From NCBI RefSeq assembly GCF_003863365.1, contig NZ_RQXT01000001.1:248001-312000 (forward strand): a stretch of 64,000 nucleotides of DNA, read 5' to 3'. The stretch is from Mesorhizobium tamadayense (GTDB lineage: Bacteria; Pseudomonadota; Alphaproteobacteria; Rhizobiales; Rhizobiaceae). The notes beneath the pieces are model-generated. The model had not been told where the DNA came from, searched no databases, and was given only the letters and a program-made list of their open reading frames with translations. A program made the translations under genes and the position numbers. Shown piece by piece: positions 47,036 to 55,155 of this stretch (positions within the stretch are counted from its first letter, which is position 1; the number at the start of each line of letters is the position of its first letter).

Positions 47036-47085
47036 TGTCGGGAAGGGTCCTACTGTCTCGTCCTTTGATACGGAAAGGACGAGAC
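47036..47085 (+). promoter_or_regulatory. Candidate ECF-sigma promoter plus perfect 12-bp palindrome before the YCII gene
   Basis: TGTCGG (47036-47041), 17 bases, then CGTC (47059-47062) has the form of an ECF promoter. A perfect inverted repeat GTCTCGTCCTTT (47055-47066) / AAAGGACGAGAC (47074-47085) with a 7-base spacer covers the -10 element on its left arm and the AAAGGA ribosome site on its right arm, ending one base before the ATG. This fits autoregulation by the downstream sigma factor, possibly with a second protein acting on the palindrome. Confidence 0.55.
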
Positions 47086-47086
47086 C

Positions 47087-47461
47087 ATGCTCTACGCCAT
47101 CCTCTGCTACGCCTCCGAAGACGTCGTCTGCTCCTGGAGCAAGGAACAGGACGACGAGGTCATGGCAAAGCTCCTCGACGTCCAGGACAAATACGCCAAG
47201 GCAGGCCGGCTTGGACCCGTGGCGCGTCTCCTGCCGACGACCGCCGCGACGACGCTCCGCAAGGTCAAGGGCGAATCGATGGTGCTCGACGGCCCGTTCG
47301 CCGAGACCAAGGAGCAGTTCCTCGGCTTCTACACGCTCGAATGCCAGGACTTGGATGAAGCCGTCGAGTTCGCCCGCGAACTCTCCGAGGTCAATCCGAG
47401 CGGCGGCTCCTACGAGATCAGGCCGATCTCCATCTTCAATCCGACCAAGGTTCCCGCATGA
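47087..47461 (+). CDS. YCII/DGPF-domain protein
   Basis: A 124-residue protein of the YciI/DGPF family with the signature LDGPFAETKEQFLGFY and the ferredoxin-like fold expected from its alternating strands. Function is unknown; these proteins are the usual genomic partners of ECF42 sigma factors. Its stop overlaps the sigma factor start by 4 bp (ATGA), so both are made together. Confidence 0.92.
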   Translation: MLYAILCYASEDVVCSWSKEQDDEVMAKLLDVQDKYAKAGRLGPVARLLPTTAATTLRKVKGESMVLDGPFAETKEQFLGFYTLECQDLDEAVEFARELSEVNPSGGSYEIRPISIFNPTKVPA

Positions 47462-48732
47462 CCGACCTGACCTGGATCAGCAACGCGATCTCCACCGCCC
47501 GTCCGCAGGCGATGGGCGCGCTGTTGCGCTATTTCCGCGACCTCGACGCCGCGGAAGAAGCTTTCCAGGACGCATGCCTGAGGGCATTGAAGAACTGGCC
47601 GAAGAACGGCCCGCCGCGCGATCCGGCGGCATGGCTGATCTTCGTCGGCCGCAACAGCGGCATCGACGCCGTGCGCAAGCGCGCCAAGCAGGCGCCGATG
47701 CCGGAAGAGGAGCATATCTCCGATCTCGACGATGCCGAGAGCGACATAGCCGAGCGGCTGGACGGCGCGCACTATCGCGACGACATCTTGCGGCTCTTGT
47801 TCATCTGCTGCCATCCGGACCTGCCGGCGACGCAGCAGATCGCGGTGGCGCTGCGCATCGTCTCCGGCCTGACCGTCAAGCAGATCGCGCGTGCCTTCCT
47901 GGTCGGCGAGAGCGCCATGGAGCAGCGCATCACCCGCGCCAAGGCGCGCATCGCCGACGCCGGCGTGCCGTTCGAGACGCCGGGTCCGGTCGAGCGCTCG
48001 GAGCGGCTCGCGGCGGTCGCGGCCATGATCTATCTCATCTTCAACGAGGGCTATTCGACCAATGGCGGCGAGGCGCCGGCCCGCGCCCCGCTCTGCGAGG
48101 AAGCAATCCGGCTCGCCCGGCTGCTGCTGAGGCTGTTTCAGCAGGAACCGGAGATCATGGGGCTGACCGCGCTGCTGCTTCTCCAGCATGCGCGCGCGCC
48201 GGCGCGCTTCGACGAGAATGGCGAGATCGTGCTGCTCGAGGACCAGGACCGGTCGCTCTGGAGCCGCAAGATGATCGACGAGGGCCTGGCCTTGGTCGAC
48301 AAGGCGCTGCGCCATCGCAAGCCCGGCCCTTACCAGGTACAGGCGGCGATCGCCGCGCTGCATGCGCGGGCGGCGACGCCCGAGGATACCGACTGGACCG
48401 AGATCGACCTGCTCTACGGCCTGCTTGAGCAGATGCAGCCGTCTCCGGTGGTGACGCTGAACCGCGCGGTCGCCGTCAGCAAGGTGCGCGGCCCGGAAGC
48501 GGCGCTCGCCATGATCGAGCCGCTGGAAGACCGGCTGGCGGGCTATTTCCACTTCTTCGGCCTGAAGGGCGGCCTGTTGATGCAACTCGGCCGAAACGAG
48601 GAAGCGCATGTGGCCTTCGACCGCGCGATCGCGCTTGCCAACACCGCCGCCGAGGCGGCCCATATCCGCATGCATATCGACCGGCTGATCAAGGAAAGCA
48701 CCGAGAAGTCGTCGATAAAGAAGGCACGCTGA
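47458..48732 (+). CDS. ECF42-type RNA polymerase sigma factor
   Basis: A 424-residue sigma factor. Region 2 (AAEEAFQDACLRALKNWP) and region 4 (LRIVSGLTVKQIARAFLVGE) occupy the first half; the long C-terminal extension (about residues 190-424, DUF6596/TPR-like) is the hallmark of ECF42. This group has no membrane anti-sigma factor and the extension is thought to control activity. It is coupled to the YCII gene. Confidence 0.93.
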   Translation: MTDLTWISNAISTARPQAMGALLRYFRDLDAAEEAFQDACLRALKNWPKNGPPRDPAAWLIFVGRNSGIDAVRKRAKQAPMPEEEHISDLDDAESDIAERLDGAHYRDDILRLLFICCHPDLPATQQIAVALRIVSGLTVKQIARAFLVGESAMEQRITRAKARIADAGVPFETPGPVERSERLAAVAAMIYLIFNEGYSTNGGEAPARAPLCEEAIRLARLLLRLFQQEPEIMGLTALLLLQHARAPARFDENGEIVLLEDQDRSLWSRKMIDEGLALVDKALRHRKPGPYQVQAAIAALHARAATPEDTDWTEIDLLYGLLEQMQPSPVVTLNRAVAVSKVRGPEAALAMIEPLEDRLAGYFHFFGLKGGLLMQLGRNEEAHVAFDRAIALANTAAEAAHIRMHIDRLIKESTEKSSIKKAR

Positions 48733-48834
48733 TCCCGCTTCGGCGGACTGGCCCAATTTTGCGGACCGGGCTTGGACCATGCCGGGGTGGCGGTTTTTCC
48801 CTGAAGCGAGTAATGCCACGCCATGAAAAAGCGC

Positions 48835-48860
48835 CTGGACGTGCCGGAGGGCACGGCCAG
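48835..48860. promoter_or_regulatory. Inverted repeat upstream of the ALDH7 gene
   Basis: CTGGACGTGCC and GGCACGGCCAG form an 11-bp inverted repeat with one mismatch and a 4-base spacer, followed directly by CTATAGT, which could be a -10 element. It lies about 60 bp before the ALDH start. There is no T-tract, so an operator is more likely than a terminator. Confidence 0.4.
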
Positions 48861-48920
48861 CTATAGTGCAGGGCTTCGGCCCGCGCCATATCAACGGCGG
48901 GATCTGAAAGGGACAAAAAA

Positions 48921-50435
48921 ATGACGATAGCGAAGGAAACGGCCTCACTTCTGGAGAAACTCGGCGTGGCCAAGGATGCGCTTTCCGGCGGCGACCTCAT
49001 CGTGCGCAGCCCGGTGACGGGCGAACAGATCGCGGCGCTGAAGTCGATCTCGGCGGCCGATGCCGGCGACGCCATCGATGCCGCGTACAAGGCGTTCCAG
49101 GCATGGCGGCTGGTGCCGGGACCGAAGCGCGGCGAGCTGGTGCGCCTGCTTGGCGAGGAATTGCGCGCGCATAAGGCGGAGCTCGGCCGTCTGGTGTCGA
49201 TCGAGGTCGGCAAGATCCCGTCCGAGGGCCTCGGCGAAGTGCAGGAGATGATCGACATCTGCGATTTCGCCGTCGGTCTTTCCCGCCAGCTCTACGGCCT
49301 GACCATCGCCACCGAACGTCCCGGACACCGCATGATGGAGACCTGGCACCCGCTCGGCGTCGTCGGTGTGATCTCGGCTTTCAACTTTCCGGTTGCGGTG
49401 TGGTCGTGGAACGCGGCGCTCGCCTTTGTCTGCGGCGACGCCGTGGTGTGGAAACCTTCGGAAAAGACGCCGCTGACCGCGCTTGCCTGCGAGGCCATCT
49501 TCAAGCGCGCCGCCATGCGTTTTGGCGCCGATGCGCCGGAAGGCCTGCTCCAGGTGCTGATCGGCGACCGCGCCGTCGGCGAGGTGCTGGTCGACCATCC
49601 AAAGGTGCCGCTGGTTTCGGCCACGGGCTCGACCCGCATGGGCCGCGACGTCGGCCCGCGGCTCGCCAAGCGCTTCGCCCGCGCGGTGCTGGAGCTCGGC
49701 GGCAACAATGCCGGCATCGTCTGCCCGAGCGCCGATCTCAACATGGCGCTGCGGGCGATCGCCTTCGGTGCCATGGGCACGGCCGGGCAGCGCTGCACGA
49801 CGCTGCGACGCCTGTTCGTGCATGAAAGCGTCTACGACGCGCTGCTGCCGCGGCTGAAGAAAGCCTATCAGAGCGTTTCGGTCGGCAATCCGCTGGAGAC
49901 CAGCGCCCTGGTCGGTCCGCTGATCGACAAGGCCGCCTTCGACAATATGCAGAAGGCGTTGAAGGAAGCAGAGGCGCATGGCGGCAAGGTCACCGGCGGC
50001 ACGCGGGTCGAGAACGGCCATCCGGATGCCTACTACGTGCATCCGGCCCTGGTCGAGATGCCTGCCCAAGTTTCCCCGGTGACGGAAGAGACCTTCGCGC
50101 CCATCCTCTACGTGATGAAATATGCCGATTTCGATGAAGCGCTCGAGCTGCACAATGCGGTCGGCGCCGGCCTGTCGTCGTCGATCTTCACGCGTGACCT
50201 GCAAGAATCTGAGCGCTTCCTCGGCGTCGATGGTTCGGACTGCGGCATCGCCAACGTCAATATCGGCACCTCCGGCGCCGAGATCGGCGGCGCGTTCGGC
50301 GGCGAGAAGGAGACCGGCGGCGGCCGCGAGAGCGGCTCGGACGCCTGGAAGGCCTATATGCGCCGGGCGACCAACACGGTGAACTTCTCCAAAGCGCTGC
50401 CGCTGGCGCAGGGTGTGTCTTTCGACATCGATTGA
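48921..50435 (+). CDS. amaB: ALDH7-family aldehyde dehydrogenase (L-aminoadipate-semialdehyde dehydrogenase, AmaB-like)
   Basis: NAD(P)-dependent dehydrogenase of 504 residues, antiquitin type. Motifs: cofactor-binding FNFPVAVWSWNAA, ELGGNNAGIV with the general-base Glu, and the catalytic Cys in GTAGQRCTTLRR. AmaB/antiquitin enzymes oxidise piperideine-6-carboxylate (aminoadipate semialdehyde) in lysine catabolism, which fits gcdH in the same window. The C-terminal NIGTSGAEIGGAFGGEK is typical. Confidence 0.88.
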   Translation: MTIAKETASLLEKLGVAKDALSGGDLIVRSPVTGEQIAALKSISAADAGDAIDAAYKAFQAWRLVPGPKRGELVRLLGEELRAHKAELGRLVSIEVGKIPSEGLGEVQEMIDICDFAVGLSRQLYGLTIATERPGHRMMETWHPLGVVGVISAFNFPVAVWSWNAALAFVCGDAVVWKPSEKTPLTALACEAIFKRAAMRFGADAPEGLLQVLIGDRAVGEVLVDHPKVPLVSATGSTRMGRDVGPRLAKRFARAVLELGGNNAGIVCPSADLNMALRAIAFGAMGTAGQRCTTLRRLFVHESVYDALLPRLKKAYQSVSVGNPLETSALVGPLIDKAAFDNMQKALKEAEAHGGKVTGGTRVENGHPDAYYVHPALVEMPAQVSPVTEETFAPILYVMKYADFDEALELHNAVGAGLSSSIFTRDLQESERFLGVDGSDCGIANVNIGTSGAEIGGAFGGEKETGGGRESGSDAWKAYMRRATNTVNFSKALPLAQGVSFDID

Positions 50436-50464
50436 GGATGACGCGGGCTGTAACGGGTCCGGTT

Positions 50465-50567
50465 AGAGCAATTCCAGGAAAAGTGTGAAACGGTTTTCCG
50501 TCCGGAATTGCGTCAAAACAAAGAGATAGAGCGGTTCGGCGCTTCCATGAAACGGTGAACCGCTCTA
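50465..50567. repeat. Rhizobial two-hairpin intergenic repeat
   Basis: GCAATTCC (50468-50475) pairs with GGAATTGC (50504-50511), and TAGAGCGGTTC (50527-50537) pairs perfectly with GAACCGCTCTA (50557-50567). The two stem-loops lie in tandem. I recognise the element as a type often seen between genes in Mesorhizobium and relatives. It lies between the ALDH stop and the convergent unknown gene, and could act as a bidirectional transcript end. Confidence 0.7.
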
Positions 50568-50593
50568 GGCCCGGGATGCTGTCGGTGTGGCGC

Positions 50594-51460
50594 TCAGCTT
50601 TCGCTGGCCGTGGAAAAACACGTCGCGAAGGCTGCGTCGACGATAGCGAGCTTGGCTGCCTGAACGGCCATGTATTCCTCGAAGAACTGCCGCGAGACCC
50701 ACATGACGGAATGGCCGCGCTGGCCGACCCAGCCGATGCTGCCAAGCACCTCGGCGTCGTGGAGCTTGCGCGCCAGATGCGTGCGCGAGAGCTTCAGCCA
50801 ATGCGCGAATTCGCCGATTGAAATGACGCTGGTCGGAATCTTCTCGAGGTTGGCGTCTTCCGGATCGATGCCCGACATCAGCCAGTCCATGACGATGCCG
50901 CCGTTGTTCAGCCAGATAAACAACGAGAAGGTTTGCTGGGGTTCGCGCACCGGAACGGACGCGAGCAGCCCGTCGCAGATCAACGGCTGCAGCTTTGCCA
51001 GCATATCGGGCCGCTCGAGGAAAGTTGCCAGCCGGCTTCCGCCGTCGATGCGATCGAGCGTTCTCAAATGGGCATGGATCCAGCCGGTGAAGGTCTCGAT
51101 GGTGGCCGCGGTCACCCGCAAGGGGTGAGCACGGCCATCGCCGCTCGTCGAAAGATACTCGGCGACGTTGTAGTGCAGCATTTCCTTGACAAACGCCTCG
51201 GCGGTGTTGCGGCTGGCGACTGAATTGCGGCGCACGACCTCGATGAAACGCGCCACCGTCATTTCGGTGCGGCGGTCATTGGGGTCGTGCCTGAAATGCA
51301 AAGCGAGCCCGACGTGACCGAGCAGCCAGCGCTGCTGGGTGGCAAAGACTGCGGCAAGGCGCGGACTGGTTTCGTAGATATGGATCAGCGCGCGCGACTG
51401 CTCCTGGACACCGCGGAGAGTTGCCGGATGACTGGCGATCTCTTCGGCACTCAGCGGCAT
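50594..51460 (-). CDS. Unknown protein with probable C-terminal winged-helix domain
   Basis: No family recognised. The protein has about 288 residues: an all-helical N-terminal portion (about 1-190; IETFTGWIHAHLRTLDRI and LFIWLNNGGIVMDWL) and a C-terminal part (about 200-275; ISIGEFAHWLKLSRTHLARKL and IGWVGQRGHSVMWVSRQ) that looks like a helix-turn-helix followed by a beta wing. This suggests a transcriptional regulator with a ligand-binding N-terminus. I place the start at ATG 51460, with GGGAG about 10 bases upstream; TTG 51487 or ATG 51478 are alternatives. It is monocistronic. Confidence 0.6.
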   Translation of the reverse strand: MPLSAEEIASHPATLRGVQEQSRALIHIYETSPRLAAVFATQQRWLLGHVGLALHFRHDPNDRRTEMTVARFIEVVRRNSVASRNTAEAFVKEMLHYNVAEYLSTSGDGRAHPLRVTAATIETFTGWIHAHLRTLDRIDGGSRLATFLERPDMLAKLQPLICDGLLASVPVREPQQTFSLFIWLNNGGIVMDWLMSGIDPEDANLEKIPTSVISIGEFAHWLKLSRTHLARKLHDAEVLGSIGWVGQRGHSVMWVSRQFFEEYMAVQAAKLAIVDAAFATCFSTASES

Positions 51461-51487
51461 TTCCTGCGGCACTCCCATCCAAACCAA

Positions 51488-51797
51488 GCAACGGCAAATG
51501 AAGATTTATAGCCTTCGCCGGTTGTGTCCAGTTGCTCTTTCGAACAACGGACGATTGCTCAGCGCATTCCTTGCTAACCCCTTGCATCGGTTCGGAAAAC
51601 CCGTCCCGATATCAATCGGCTCGACGGGTTTCGCGTTCACCGGGCGGCCACTTCGCGAAGCGGCTGAGGAGCATCGGCGCTCGACTTTCGTGGCGTGGCC
51701 AGGTCGGCGACGTCCAGATGTGGTCTTTGCAACCTGCCGGCGGCGACCTATCGTTGCGGCTTGAAATCGTCGCATCAGGCCGCAGCCGAGTGAAACA
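51488..51797. other. Intergenic region between divergent genes (310 bp)
   Basis: Lies between the unknown regulator-like gene and the GNAT gene, which point away from each other. I see no gene or strong structure. Promoters for both sides must lie here. Confidence 0.4.
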
Positions 51798-52628
51798 ATG
51801 CCGAGAACCGTCCGGGCGCTGACCGCCAGCGAGGTGGAAACGCTCGTCGACTGGGCGGCGGCGGAGGGCTGGAATCCGGGCATCGGCGATGCCGCCGCGT
51901 TGCGGGCGGCCGATCCGGACGGGTTCATCGGCGCCTTCGTCGGCGGCGAGATGGTGGCCGGCATTTCGGCCGTCGCCTATGGCGCGGGTTTCGGCTTCAT
52001 CGGCCTCTATATCTGCCGGCCCGACCGGCGTGGCGAAGGCCATGGCAAGGCGGTCTGGGACGCCGGCATGGAACGGCTCAGCGATCGCATCATCGGGCTC
52101 GACGGGGTGGCCGAGCAGCGGGCCAACTATCAGCGCAAGTGGTTCGTGCCTGCCTACGAGACCGTCCGCTTCAGCGGTCGTCCCGCCAGGCTGACCGAGG
52201 GCAGCGACATGCTGCCCGTGACGGACGCCAGCCTTGCCGAGATCCTGGCTTATGATCGCCAGTGCTTCCCGGCGCCGCGCGAGGCCTTCCTGCGGGAATG
52301 GCTGCAGGCGCCCCGGATTGCACTCATGTCCGCCGGTTCGGCCGGCATTGCCGGCTATGGCGTGGCGCGCCGATGCCGGGAGGGATTCAAGGTCGGGCCG
52401 CTGTTCGCGGACGAGATGGACATAGCCTTGGCGCTGGTGGCGACGCTGGCGGACAGGGCGGGCGAAGCGCTGCATATCGATGTGCCGGCCACCCAGGTCG
52501 GCTTCGCCGCAATGCTTCAGGCTGCCGGCATGGCTCCGGGCTTCACGACGACGCGCATGTACAAGGGCGGCAAGCCCGGCAATGCCCCGTCGAAGGTTTT
52601 CGGCATCACGACGCTGGAGCTGGGTTGA
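51798..52628 (+). CDS. GNAT family acetyltransferase (two-domain)
   Basis: A 276-residue protein with an N-terminal GNAT domain (FIGLYICRPDRRGEGHGKAVW, with the acetyl-CoA motif RGEGHGKA) and a C-terminal second GNAT-like half (YitH-type) that contains CFPAPREAFLREWL. The substrate is unknown. It is transcribed alone and converges on the alcohol dehydrogenase gene. Confidence 0.88.
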   Translation: MPRTVRALTASEVETLVDWAAAEGWNPGIGDAAALRAADPDGFIGAFVGGEMVAGISAVAYGAGFGFIGLYICRPDRRGEGHGKAVWDAGMERLSDRIIGLDGVAEQRANYQRKWFVPAYETVRFSGRPARLTEGSDMLPVTDASLAEILAYDRQCFPAPREAFLREWLQAPRIALMSAGSAGIAGYGVARRCREGFKVGPLFADEMDIALALVATLADRAGEALHIDVPATQVGFAAMLQAAGMAPGFTTTRMYKGGKPGNAPSKVFGITTLELG

Positions 52629-52639
52629 TCCTGGCCGTC

Positions 52640-53737
52640 TCAGCTGTCCGCCACGGCGTCCGGCATCACCACCAGTTTGCCGACGAAGTCCTTGGCCATG
52701 AAATCGGTCTGGGCGCGGTGGAAGTCCGACAGCTTGTAGACGCCGCCGACCAGCGGGCGGATCTTCTTCTCTTCGATGTAGCGGACGATGCGGCGGAAAT
52801 CCGCCCGCGTGCCTTGGCTCGAGCCATGGAGCTGAAGCTGTTTGAGATACATGGTGCGGAGGTCCAACTGCACCACCGGACCGGCAATCGCGCCCGCCGT
52901 GGTGTAGCGGCCTTCGGGCCGCAGGATGCGCAGCAGGTCGTTGAATATCGCGCCGCCGATAAGGTCGGCGACCACGTCGATGGGCTTGCCGGCGGTCGCT
53001 TCGTTGACGGCGGCCGGCAGATCGGCCACGCCGCGCGTGATGACCTTCTCGGCGCCGATGTCGAGCACCGCCTGCTCCTTGCCCTTGCCGACGACGGCGT
53101 AGGGAATGGCGCCGCGGGCCCGCGCCAGCTGCACGATGCCGGAGCCGACGCCGCCGGAGGCGCCTGTGACCAGCACCCGCTCGCCGGCCTTCAAGCCCGC
53201 GCGCTCCAGCATCTGCTCGCCGGTGAGATAGGCGCAGCAGAAGGTGGCGAGCTCGACATCGCTGAGGTCGGTATCGACGACATGCGCGTTCTCGGCCGGC
53301 AGGACCTGGTATTCGGCGTATCCGCCGTCGCGGCCGTGGCCCATATAGTCGATGTCGGCGAGCGAATCGTCGTCGCGGTTATAGATGGAGAAGTCGACCA
53401 TCACCCGTTCGCCGATGCGGCTGGCAGGCACCCCGTCGCCGACGGCAACGATGATGCCCACAGTGTCAGTGCCCTGGATGCGCGGGAAGGTCAGCGTGTT
53501 GCCCTGCCGGCGCCAGGTCGAGACGGCGGCCGCGTCCTCCTCCGTGCCGTAGGCGCCCTGGCGCACCCACACATCGGTGTTGTTCATGCCGCAGGCGCTG
53601 ACCTTGACCAGCACCTCGCCGGCGGCCGGCGAGGGCACTTTCACGTCGGTGCGGTAGACGAGCTTCTCCATGCCGCCATGGCCGATGAGCTGCACGGCGG
53701 CCATTGTTGCCGGGACGGTTGGGATCATTGCATTCAT
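52640..53737 (-). CDS. Zinc-type alcohol dehydrogenase / quinone reductase family protein
   Basis: A 365-residue MDR-family NAD(P)-dependent oxidoreductase, with GroES-like domain (MNNTDVWVRQGAYG), Rossmann motif VTGASGGVGSGIVQLARARGA and the nearby quinone-reductase-type region VADLIGGAIF. The typical structural zinc cysteine quartet is absent. It lies 8 bp after the diaminobutyrate-type transaminase gene and is probably cotranscribed with it; its step in ectoine degradation is not established. Confidence 0.85.
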   Translation of the reverse strand: MNAMIPTVPATMAAVQLIGHGGMEKLVYRTDVKVPSPAAGEVLVKVSACGMNNTDVWVRQGAYGTEEDAAAVSTWRRQGNTLTFPRIQGTDTVGIIVAVGDGVPASRIGERVMVDFSIYNRDDDSLADIDYMGHGRDGGYAEYQVLPAENAHVVDTDLSDVELATFCCAYLTGEQMLERAGLKAGERVLVTGASGGVGSGIVQLARARGAIPYAVVGKGKEQAVLDIGAEKVITRGVADLPAAVNEATAGKPIDVVADLIGGAIFNDLLRILRPEGRYTTAGAIAGPVVQLDLRTMYLKQLQLHGSSQGTRADFRRIVRYIEEKKIRPLVGGVYKLSDFHRAQTDFMAKDFVGKLVVMPDAVADS

Positions 53738-53745
53738 GTCACTTC

Positions 53746-55125
53746 TCAGATGCTGGCAAACACGCTCTTTATCGCGTCCGCCGTCTTCGCCACCACGGTG
53801 TCGGCCTCCTCGCGCGTCAGGCAGAGCGGCGGCGCGAAGCCGAGGATGTCGCCCTGCGGCATGGCACGGCCGATGACGCCGCGCTCGCCAAGTGCCGTGG
53901 CGATCTGTGGACCGACCTTCAGCGAGGGATCGAAGAAGACACGATCGTCGCGATCCTTGACGAATTCGATCGCAGCCAGCATGCCGTCGCCGCGCACGTC
54001 GCCGACATGCCTATGGCCGCCGACGGCCTTGGCAAGCTCGGCGCGGAAATAGGCGCCGGTCTCGCCGGCGTTCCTTACTAGGTCCATCTCGTCGATCAAT
54101 TCGAGATTGGCCACACCAGCGGCAACGCAGATCGGATGCGCCGAATAGGTCCAGCCGTGGCCGAGGGAGCCCAGCTTGTCGGAGCCCTTGACCAGCACCT
54201 GCCAGACCTTGTCGGCGACGATGACGCCGGAGAGCGGCGCATAGGCCGAGGTCAGGCCCTTGGCGATGGTGATCAGGTCCGGCTTGATGCCGTAATGGTC
54301 GGAGCCGAACATGGTGCCTAGCCGGCCGAAGCCGGTCACCACCTCGTCGGCGACAAGCAGCACGTCGTATTTGTTCAGCACCGCCTGGATCTTCTGCCAA
54401 TAACCGGCCGGCGGCGGCACGATGCCGCCGGTGCCGAGGATCGGCTCGCCGATGAAGGCCGCGACGGTGTCCGGACCCTCGGCGAGGATCATCTCCTCGA
54501 GCTTGTCGGCGCAATATTGCGAGAACTGCTCCTCGGTCATCGAGCGGTCAGCGCGGCGGAAATAGTAGGGCGCCTCGGTGTGCAGGATCGGCGCGCGCGG
54601 CAGGTCGAACGCGTTGTGGAACAACTCGAGCCCGGTCAGTGATCCCGTCATGACGCCGGAGCCGTGATAGCCGCGCCAGCGCGAGATGATCTTCTTCTTC
54701 TCAGGCCGGCCGAGAACGTTGTTGTAGTACCAGATCAGCTTGATGTTGGTCTCGTTGGCGTCGGAACCGGAAAGGCCGAAATAGACCCTCGACATGCCCT
54801 TCGGCGCGCGATCGATGATCATCTTGGCGAGCGTGATCGCGGCCTCGGTGCCGTGCCCGACATAGGCGTGGTAATAGGCGAGGTTCTTCGCCTGGTCGGC
54901 GATGGCGTCGGCGATCTTCTGGCGGCCATAGCCGACATTGACGCAATAGAGGCCGGCAAAGGCATCGATGCTCTTCTTGCCGGTGTTGTCCCAGACGGTG
55001 ACGCCTTCGCCGCCGGCCATGATGCGCGCCGGGGATTCGCCGCGCGCATGCGTTCCCATATGCGTCGAGGGGTGGAAGAAGTGGTCGCGATCCCAGGCGG
55101 AAAGTTCGTTAGACTGTTCGAGCAT
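53746..55125 (-). CDS. Class III aminotransferase of the ectoine cluster (DoeD/Atf-like)
   Basis: PLP-dependent aminotransferase of 459 residues with the pyridoxal Lys289 in ITIAKGLTS and the preceding Asp260 in LLVADEVVTGFGR. In ectoine degradation the enzyme of this position (DoeD/Atf) is proposed to convert L-2,4-diaminobutyrate to aspartate semialdehyde. The neighbouring dehydrogenase, AsnC regulator and ehu/eut operon support this, though other omega-aminotransferase substrates cannot be excluded. It lies 30 bp after ssd. Confidence 0.82.
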   Translation of the reverse strand: MLEQSNELSAWDRDHFFHPSTHMGTHARGESPARIMAGGEGVTVWDNTGKKSIDAFAGLYCVNVGYGRQKIADAIADQAKNLAYYHAYVGHGTEAAITLAKMIIDRAPKGMSRVYFGLSGSDANETNIKLIWYYNNVLGRPEKKKIISRWRGYHGSGVMTGSLTGLELFHNAFDLPRAPILHTEAPYYFRRADRSMTEEQFSQYCADKLEEMILAEGPDTVAAFIGEPILGTGGIVPPPAGYWQKIQAVLNKYDVLLVADEVVTGFGRLGTMFGSDHYGIKPDLITIAKGLTSAYAPLSGVIVADKVWQVLVKGSDKLGSLGHGWTYSAHPICVAAGVANLELIDEMDLVRNAGETGAYFRAELAKAVGGHRHVGDVRGDGMLAAIEFVKDRDDRVFFDPSLKVGPQIATALGERGVIGRAMPQGDILGFAPPLCLTREEADTVVAKTADAIKSVFASI

Positions 55126-55155
55126 TTTTTAACTCCTTGAAAATTCCGGGATGGC

